This document shows positions 1-4,791 of a DNA stretch of 6,570 nucleotides, one piece after another (positions within the stretch are counted from its first letter, which is position 1; each line of letters starts with the position of its first letter). The position numbers and the translations under genes were made by a program. The notes under the pieces are model-generated. The model was not told the origin of the DNA. It searched no databases and saw only the letters and a program-made list of their open reading frames with translations. Source of the stretch: JBCDGZ01 sp038750655 (GTDB taxonomy: Bacteria > Bacteroidota > Bacteroidia > Chitinophagales > Saprospiraceae); NCBI GenBank assembly GCA_038750655.1, contig JBCDGZ010000239.1, positions 1 through 6,570 on the forward strand, read 5' to 3'.

Positions 1-1530
1 AATAATATGTCTTCTTTAGAAGTATTGAAAAACAATTATGGTGATGCTTTAGAGTACTCATTTAAAGCAATCGGAATCCTCGATACGACTGATAACTATT
101 ACCTACAAGGTATGGCTTATACTAACTTGGCTAACGTTTATGAAGCTGATAAGGAATTGGAAAAGGCAGAAAATTGGTATAGAAAGGCACAGAGTAAACT
201 GTCTGATGATCCGTATCGAATAGCGACAATAAAGGAAAATCTAGGAGTGATATCTGTTAATAAAGAAGATTATTCCTCTGCACTTAACTATTTTAATTCT
301 GCTATCTCCACATATGAAGAATATGGGGATACTCACGGTTTGGCTCAATTGAATAATAGTATTGGAGCTACTTACTTCAAGTTGAATAACATTAATAAAG
401 CTAAACAATATTATTACAAGAGTGCAAAACTAGCCGAGAAAGTTGGCAACAACCTACTATTAGGGGATGCCTACGTTAATCTTGGGATTCTATTTGTGAA
501 TAGCGGTATCGTGGATAGCGCGACTTTTTATGGAATAAAGGTAGAGGAAATACTAGAGGATAGTATTGGCGGGCCAAGTGACAAAAGAGTAGGGGCAATT
601 CTATTTTCCAATATTTATGAAAGTAATGGTCAATTTAAAGAAGCATTGCACTTCTTGAAGAAAGCTTACAATATTAATAACGGTATCAACGAGAAAGAGA
701 AAACTGAAAAATTAGCCCAAGAAAAGGCGAAGCGTGAATATGTGGAGTCGCAGATTGTTATCCAACGCCAATTCTATATCAACATCATCCTCGCCCTCGC
801 TATCCTGTTTTGCGCCGCCGGCCTCTTCTTCCTCTTCCGCACCGGCCGCTCCAAAGCCAAAGAACTCCAACGCCTCATCGAAACTAAAGACCTCGAATTC
901 ATCACCGCCAAACTCAAGGGCGAACAACTCGGCCGGGACAAGGTCGCCCGACAGCTCCACGATGACGTCAGCCCTACGACCGTCGCCATCAAACGAGAAA
1001 TAGAAATTGCTAAGAAAAATACCCATGACCTGGAAGCCATGCTCAATAGCCTCAACATCGCTATGAGCATTACCGATAAAGTGTACGAAAAAACACGACA
1101 GCTGGCTTATGAGCTGAAAACCAAGCCGCTGGATTGGCTCGATGATATTAAGTTTGACATCAATCAGCTGCAGCGGGAGGATATTGAATCTCAGATTATT
1201 GTCCATGAGATTGATGAAAGCATCAATGAGAGAATTGGAACGGAGGTAAGTAAGATCCTTAATGTACTGCTGCATAATGTACGGAAGCATGCCCGGGCTT
1301 CGAAGGTTTCTGTCGATCTGACTCGGATAAGCGATGAACTCGTAATTATCATTGAGGATAATGGCATTGGATTTAACACCAATAGCAAGCCGGGCTTGGG
1401 CCTGCGCAGTGTGAAGGCCAGAGTGAAAGACCTAAAGGGAGAAATTAATATGGACTCAGAGATGGGTAAGGGAACAACGATCGTAGTGAATATCCCGCTG
1501 AGCGGCGCTGCGATTTTGCAGAGTAATTAA
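1..1530 (+). CDS. TPR-repeat membrane sensor histidine kinase (HisKA_3/HATPase_c), 5' end outside window
   Basis: A membrane sensor kinase that would autophosphorylate on histidine and pass the phosphate to a response regulator, probably the one encoded next. The reading frame is open to base 1, so the first ATG (base 7) is probably internal and the N-terminus, including any signal peptide, is missing. Residues below count from that ATG. About five and a half TPR units cover 1-226, for example 31-66, 71-104, 111-145, 151-184 and 193-226. A charged, coiled-coil-like linker (228-252) leads to one transmembrane helix (about 256-277). A second coiled coil precedes the HisKA_3 box, with phospho-acceptor H318 in ARQLHDD. 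The HATPase_c domain shows an N-box (N424, KHA 427-429), G1 box DNGIGF (451-456) and G2 box GLGLRSV (463-469). The TPRs are presumably periplasmic. Oddities: the N-box glutamate position appears to be V420, and base composition jumps at the transmembrane segment. Domain assignment is firm; the signal sensed is unknown. Confidence 0.93.
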   Translation, partial: NNMSSLEVLKNNYGDALEYSFKAIGILDTTDNYYLQGMAYTNLANVYEADKELEKAENWYRKAQSKLSDDPYRIATIKENLGVISVNKEDYSSALNYFNSAISTYEEYGDTHGLAQLNNSIGATYFKLNNINKAKQYYYKSAKLAEKVGNNLLLGDAYVNLGILFVNSGIVDSATFYGIKVEEILEDSIGGPSDKRVGAILFSNIYESNGQFKEALHFLKKAYNINNGINEKEKTEKLAQEKAKREYVESQIVIQRQFYINIILALAILFCAAGLFFLFRTGRSKAKELQRLIETKDLEFITAKLKGEQLGRDKVARQLHDDVSPTTVAIKREIEIAKKNTHDLEAMLNSLNIAMSITDKVYEKTRQLAYELKTKPLDWLDDIKFDINQLQREDIESQIIVHEIDESINERIGTEVSKILNVLLHNVRKHARASKVSVDLTRISDELVIIIEDNGIGFNTNSKPGLGLRSVKARVKDLKGEINMDSEMGKGTTIVVNIPLSGAAILQSN

Positions 1531-1549
1531 TACTCTCTAAATTAACCAT

Positions 1550-2233
1550 ATGTTAGAAAATCAGAAGAAAATCTCGGTATTTATCGTCGACGATAGCAAT
1601 GTGATGATCGATGGGTTTGTCAGAATTTTTCGCGACTGTGATACCATTAGCTACGCTGGGCGAGCCAACAGTGGCGAGCAATGCCTTGAACGCACCAAGC
1701 ACAAGCTGCTGGATGTCATCCTGATGGATATCGATATGCCTGGAATTGATGGCATTGAGACGGCCCGACGAATCTTGGAGAATAAAAAGGGATTAGCCCC
1801 CAAAATTTTGTTTCTCACTGTACATAGTAGACACGATTACGTTAAAAGAGCCCTCGATCTGCGGGCCTCTTTTGTCGGTAAAAATATCGGTGCAGATGAG
1901 CTGATCGAAGATATTAAGCGGGTGGCCAATGGTGAAATTGTGATCAAAGTACCTTACCGAGATTATGATGAAAGCCCTGAGGAGGGACGGACAAAATTAC
2001 GAGAAGAAGTCTTGGCGACACTGACGGAGCGCCAACTTGAAATCGTCTGCCTGGTCGCTAAAGGACACAGCAGCAAAGAAATTGGTAAAATGCTCAATAA
2101 TATATCTGAATTAACCGTCAATACCCATCGTCGTAATATTTTGGCCAGGTTATCTCAGTTTGATGTGACCAATACGGCTTCTTTGGTGGCTTTAGTTACC
2201 GATTGTAATCTTTGTGATAAGGTAAATAAATAA
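1550..2233 (+). CDS. LuxR/NarL-family DNA-binding response regulator
   Basis: A two-domain transcription factor of 227 residues, the usual length for the NarL/FixJ family. The receiver domain (about 8-125) has the acidic pair D14-D15, the phospho-acceptor D60 in LMDIDMPGIDG, the switch threonine T90 and the conserved lysine K111. A linker (about 126-152) leads to a LuxR-type helix-turn-helix (about 155-215) containing LTERQLEIVCLVAKGHSSKEIG and the recognition helix around TVNTHRRNIL. Compared with the usual L-x-I-S-x-x-T-V turn, this protein reads LNNISELTV, one residue longer. It starts 19 bases after the kinase stop codon with no terminator between, so the two should be co-transcribed and be cognate partners. 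The ATG at 1550 is the earliest sensible start and places the receiver first strand at residue 8; no Shine-Dalgarno sequence is visible, as is common in Bacteroidota. Target genes cannot be read from the window. Confidence 0.95.
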   Translation: MLENQKKISVFIVDDSNVMIDGFVRIFRDCDTISYAGRANSGEQCLERTKHKLLDVILMDIDMPGIDGIETARRILENKKGLAPKILFLTVHSRHDYVKRALDLRASFVGKNIGADELIEDIKRVANGEIVIKVPYRDYDESPEEGRTKLREEVLATLTERQLEIVCLVAKGHSSKEIGKMLNNISELTVNTHRRNILARLSQFDVTNTASLVALVTDCNLCDKVNK

Positions 2234-2316
2234 TAGGCAGATTTAGCCCCTTTACCTATCCACTACTTCCACTCTTTTTAACAACTAGGAACCCCCATCT
2301 TATACTTACTTACTTG

Positions 2317-2346
2317 TAGGTATATCTAGGTATTTTTTCATACCTA
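2317..2346 (+). repeat. TAGGTAT direct repeat plus inverted copy (7-bp hairpin)
   Basis: TAGGTAT occurs at 2317-2323 and again at 2327-2333, a 10-bp period (one helical turn). Its exact reverse complement ATACCTA lies at 2340-2346, so the second and third copies form a 7-bp stem with a 6-base, T-rich loop. It could be a protein-binding site or a weak RNA hairpin at the end of the two-component transcript. There is no T-run after the stem, so it is not a canonical terminator. Confidence 0.45.
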
Positions 2347-2382
2347 TTATTAGTCATCCAAATACTAGATTTACTGTATTTC

Positions 2383-2446
2383 TCAAAGGTCAAAAAGACC
2401 GATCTTTGGAACACCAACTACTGCAAAAGTGTGGTAGCACCTTTGA
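2383..2446 (+). promoter_or_regulatory. Possible alternative hairpins sharing one arm
   Basis: TCAAAGGT at 2383-2390 is the exact reverse complement of ACCTTTGA at 2439-2446 (8 bp, 48-base loop). The same left arm, extended to C2391, can instead pair with GATCTTTGG at 2401-2409 (9 bp with two G-U pairs, 9-base loop). The two pairings exclude each other. This resembles an attenuator or a structured leader, but such short complementarities can arise by chance in 400 bases and no downstream coding start is close (the next gene begins about 200 bases on). Confidence 0.25.
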
Positions 2447-2477
2447 ATTAAATATAGATATGCAACTATTTTGATTC

Positions 2478-2562
2478 GCTCCTCAATGTGGTATCTCGAG
2501 TACTAATGGACTGATACTTTGATCACCGTAAAGAAAATGATGCGACGGCGGGGAGCTTTTTT
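2478..2562 (+). terminator. Possible terminator: 7-bp long-range stem followed by T6
   Basis: GCTCCTC at 2478-2484 can pair with GGGGAGC at 2550-2556 (7 bp, one G-U), and the right arm is immediately followed by six T (2557-2562). The 65-base loop is far longer than in a normal intrinsic terminator, although CCGT (2526-2529) and ACGG (2545-2548) could fold inside it. This could end the two-component operon or a small RNA from this gap. It is weak compared with the hairpin at 3596. Confidence 0.3.
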
Positions 2563-2644
2563 ACAAAACTGAAATGACGTAGCGCAAGAAAATGTAGAGC
2601 ACCAAAAATCAATCGCAACCATCTTAACTCCTAAATACTTCGTT

Positions 2645-3508
2645 ATGTGCCACTACAATCCAATGAATCAAGACATCAAGATGTACGCCCCTTACACTTA
2701 CTGGTGCCGTCTGGAAGGTCAGGCGATTATTGACCTCTATCTACTGGTTCCCGTTGCTAGCCGGGAATGCCTCGAAATTTACGAGCCTGCACAGTTTGGC
2801 AACAAATTAATTATTGATGCAGAGGTGATTTTGGGGGATGATGCAATATTGGAGGTGGATCAAGGACGCTTTGTCAGCCACCATTTCCGCTTTGCTTACG
2901 AAACGGATGGCGATCAGACCGATTGGGAAGACCTCAGCATTATCATTTCCATAAACAATGATTCAGAGGTGCTGGCGAAGACGACTTTGTGCTATGAGGA
3001 TAGTGACGAGGTTTATTTTGAAAGAAGATTTGACGGTGGGTTGGCTATGAATTGCCCTTATACATACTTGCATCGTCCCTCTAATTTCAACCCGTTGTGT
3101 TATCACGATCCAAGTGTACTAGTACCGATTGAAGGGTACAAGTTTCTGGAACCAGCGGAGGAACTGATGATGAGTACGGCAAGAAACGGGATTTGTGAGG
3201 ATACGGTATTGCTGGTAAAAGATGAAAATATCAAATTCCAGATCATTGCTCCGCCCAAGCTCAATAAGGTGAAGTTCAGAGATACTTCTGAGCAGTACAG
3301 CCGGGGTTGCCTTTCGGTGACGATTCTACTCTTTGATGAGGCTGATGGGGCTTGGGACTTTTTAGAACTCTCCTATGAGGAAAGAAACGAATTCATCCAA
3401 TTCAAAGAAATGATTGAGGATGCAGAAAAGATAAAAAACGAAATTCATATTAGAACGAAACATGCAGACACTACGCCCGTCTTTGCTTTCGTCTCTAACG
3501 AAAACTAA
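2645..3508 (+). CDS. Unrecognised protein with an apparent internal duplication
   Basis: A 287-residue protein that I do not recognise. It has no signal peptide or hydrophobic membrane segment, is acidic (many D/E runs) and is probably cytoplasmic. The two halves look like diverged copies of one module of about 120 residues. Copy 1 starts at M13 (MYAPYTYWCR) and copy 2 at M135 (MNCPYTYLHR). Later landmarks recur in the same order: LLVP 33-36 with VLVP 158-161, LE 43-44 with LE 168-169, LSIII 97-101 with LSVTI 223-227, YE 117-118 with YE 244-245, F125 with F250. The spacing stays at 122-127. Alternating hydrophobic patterns suggest beta strands. A lysine/glutamate-rich helix (about 246-270) closes the protein. 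ATG 2645 is the first in-frame start; ATG 2663 or 2681 (the start of copy 1) is also possible, as no Shine-Dalgarno site decides. It is followed by a strong terminator and separated by 411 bp from the regulator, so it is probably monocistronic. No function is proposed. Confidence 0.8.
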   Translation: MCHYNPMNQDIKMYAPYTYWCRLEGQAIIDLYLLVPVASRECLEIYEPAQFGNKLIIDAEVILGDDAILEVDQGRFVSHHFRFAYETDGDQTDWEDLSIIISINNDSEVLAKTTLCYEDSDEVYFERRFDGGLAMNCPYTYLHRPSNFNPLCYHDPSVLVPIEGYKFLEPAEELMMSTARNGICEDTVLLVKDENIKFQIIAPPKLNKVKFRDTSEQYSRGCLSVTILLFDEADGAWDFLELSYEERNEFIQFKEMIEDAEKIKNEIHIRTKHADTTPVFAFVSNEN

Positions 3509-3595
3509 TTCAAGAACCGAAAACTAAAACGCTCTCTATCTCTCTCAAAATTCATGTATACAATTGAAGATTCTTCCCTAGTACAACTCTCTCAC

Positions 3596-3631
3596 GCAGG
3601 AGGTTGGCGCTCGCCAGCCTCTTGCTTTTTT
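3596..3631 (+). terminator. Strong rho-independent terminator of the 2645-3508 gene
   Basis: GCAGGAGGTTGGC (3596-3608) pairs with GCCAGCCTCTTGC (3613-3625) over 13 bp, including two G-U pairs, around a GCTC loop. Six T follow directly (3626-3631). It lies 87 bases after the stop codon of the unrecognised gene and 80 bases before the glycosidase ATG, so it separates two transcription units. Confidence 0.9.
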
Positions 3632-3653
3632 AGGCGCTAATGCCTTATCTTTA
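3622..3653 (+). promoter_or_regulatory. Possible Bacteroidota-type promoter for the glycosidase gene
   Basis: TATCTTTA at 3646-3653 matches seven of the eight positions of the Bacteroidota -7 consensus TAnnTTTG, failing only at the last base. A TTG at 3622-3624 lies about 20 bases upstream, the spacing expected for the -33 element. The site falls between the upstream terminator and the gene, where a promoter is needed. The -33 half overlaps the terminator's right arm and T-tract, which is tolerable but lowers confidence. Confidence 0.35.
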
Positions 3654-3710
3654 AAGGTGTTTTGAGCTTGAAAAATTTTCTTCACCGTGCAGCACTTCAA
3701 ACTGATTGGA

Positions 3711-4718
3711 ATGAACCAATACGCCCTCCTCTCCCTTTTTTTCCTTCTCCCCCTCCACCTATCCGCCCAGCAAAGCGCCGACTTCGGCGCCCCTAAGTTC
3801 GCCCCCTCCGACTCCCTAAAGCTGCTCATCATTGGCCAAGATCTCGCCGCCGTCGGCGGCCTGCCGACCTACCAACACGGCTACCTCAACCACCTCCCCG
3901 GCCCACCCCCCGCCGGCGTCACCACCTACACCTCCCTCCCCAAGCTCAACGGCCTGCGCCACTTCGACAGCTGGGGCGCCGGCCACGTCCTGGCCCGCCT
4001 CTACGCCCAAGACACCACCTTCGCCAACTGCGTCATCGTCATCGGCCTCTACCTCGTTGGAGAGCTAGAGGCTATTGCCGCGGGGAAGCACAACCAGGCG
4101 ATTCGAAGCTTCGCCGCTTGGGTCAAAGAACAGCAACGGCCCATCATGATCCGCATCGGCTATGAGTTTGAAGGCGAGTGGAACAGTTACGAGCCGGAAG
4201 CCTATAAGGCGGCCTGGCGGCAGATTGTGCATACCTTCGATGCAGAGCAGGTACGCAATGCCGCCTATGTCTGGCAGTCGGCGGGGATGAATGTGGATAA
4301 TATTGCCGATTGGTATCCGGGGGATGAGTATGTCAACTGGGTAGCCTTTTCGCAGTTTGATGGGGGGAATAAGATGGGGCAGCGGATGATCCGTTTTGCC
4401 GAGGCGCACGATAAGCCCGTGATGATCGCGGAGGCGACGCCGAAGGTGGATTTAACGTCGGGGGAGGGGGAAGCCCACTGGGCCAATTGGTACCAGCCCC
4501 TCTTCGATCGCCTCTACGCCAATGATCGCCTCAAAGCCCTGGCCTATATCAATACCGACTGGGATAGCCAGCCGATGTGGAAAGGGCAAGGCTGGGGAGA
4601 TTCCAGGGTGCAGGTCAATGCCTTGGTGAAGGAAAGATGGATAGCAGAAATGGCCAAATCAATTTGGTTGAAGGGCGAGGCGAGTTTATTTAGCCAACTG
4701 GGATATGAGAACAAATAA
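3711..4718 (+). CDS. Secreted GH26-like (clan GH-A) glycoside hydrolase
   Basis: A probable exported polysaccharide-cleaving enzyme of 335 residues. Numbering is from ATG 3711, which gives a compact Sec signal peptide with a hydrophobic core at residues 5-18 and a likely cut after LSA (residues 17-19). An in-frame GTG at 3687 would add eight residues including a lysine, so it is not excluded. The body reads as a single (beta/alpha)8 barrel like GH26 beta-mannanases: a first strand LLIIGQDL (38-45), an IMIRIGYEFEGEWN strand with E152 as likely acid/base, VRNAAYVWQS (181-190), a VNWVAFSQFDG segment (208-218), and VMIAEATP with E241 as likely nucleophile. Canonical GH26 enzymes carry His just before the acid/base Glu; here it is Tyr151, so substrate and subfamily are uncertain. 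There is no appended carbohydrate-binding module and no T9SS sorting domain. It ends convergently with the Ig-repeat gene. Codons are strikingly C-ending up to about base 4060, then mixed. Fold and catalytic pair are fairly sure; the substrate is unknown. Confidence 0.82.
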   Translation: MNQYALLSLFFLLPLHLSAQQSADFGAPKFAPSDSLKLLIIGQDLAAVGGLPTYQHGYLNHLPGPPPAGVTTYTSLPKLNGLRHFDSWGAGHVLARLYAQDTTFANCVIVIGLYLVGELEAIAAGKHNQAIRSFAAWVKEQQRPIMIRIGYEFEGEWNSYEPEAYKAAWRQIVHTFDAEQVRNAAYVWQSAGMNVDNIADWYPGDEYVNWVAFSQFDGGNKMGQRMIRFAEAHDKPVMIAEATPKVDLTSGEGEAHWANWYQPLFDRLYANDRLKALAYINTDWDSQPMWKGQGWGDSRVQVNALVKERWIAEMAKSIWLKGEASLFSQLGYENK

Positions 4719-4725
4719 AAGAGCA

Positions 4726-4758
4726 CTGCCGAAAACAGGAGGAGCCCATTTTCGGCAG
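4726..4758. terminator. Hairpin between convergent genes, likely bidirectional terminator
   Basis: CTGCCGAAAA (4726-4735) and TTTTCGGCAG (4749-4758) form a perfect 10-bp stem with a 13-base loop. It starts 8 bases after the glycosidase stop and sits 33 bases beyond the stop of the minus-strand gene. On the minus strand the stem is followed by TGCTCTTTTATTTG, a U-rich tail suited to ending the Ig-repeat transcript. On the plus strand no T-run follows, so termination there would depend on the stem's own TTTT or on other factors. Confidence 0.7.
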
Positions 4759-4791
4759 CGGTAGAGGAAGACCTATGCTACGTATACCGGG

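Larger units (their letters stand above)
2234..2644. other. 411-bp intergenic region with several small inverted repeats
   Basis: No credible protein gene: the only ATG-started frames are very short (for example an 11-codon frame at 2538-2573). The stretch is AT-rich at its left end. It holds a 7-bp inverted repeat (2327-2346), a 6-bp inverted repeat AAATAC/GTATTT (2360-2381), a segment with two alternative pairing partners (2383-2446), and a T6 tract directly after GGGGAGC (2550-2562). It must contain the 3' end of the two-component operon and the promoter of the next gene, but no Bacteroidota-type -7 element (TAnnTTTG) was found. No tRNA-like T-loop or other known RNA signature was recognised. 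Confidence 0.6.

Noticed and set aside
712..1290. 192-codon open frame on the minus strand inside the kinase gene
   Set aside because: It is antisense to the well-supported kinase domain, its protein is low-complexity, and it exists because of the GC-rich block there.
2538..2573. 11-codon frame (MMRRRGAFLQN) in the intergenic gap, considered as a leader peptide
   Set aside because: It is too short to judge, has no ribosome binding site, and overlaps the possible terminator stem. No amino-acid bias points to a regulatory target.
3596..3631. Inverted repeat considered as an insertion-sequence end or attachment site
   Set aside because: A tight 4-base loop with T6 directly after the stem is a standard intrinsic terminator; no transposase or target duplication is present.
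3554..3640. 28-codon ATG frame between the unrecognised gene and the glycosidase
   Set aside because: It runs through the whole 13-bp terminator hairpin and T-tract and has no ribosome site, so coding is unlikely.
3832..4068. 78-codon plus-strand frame rich in Pro, Thr and Ser
   Set aside because: It is an out-of-frame shadow of the C-saturated part of the glycosidase gene and has no domain features.
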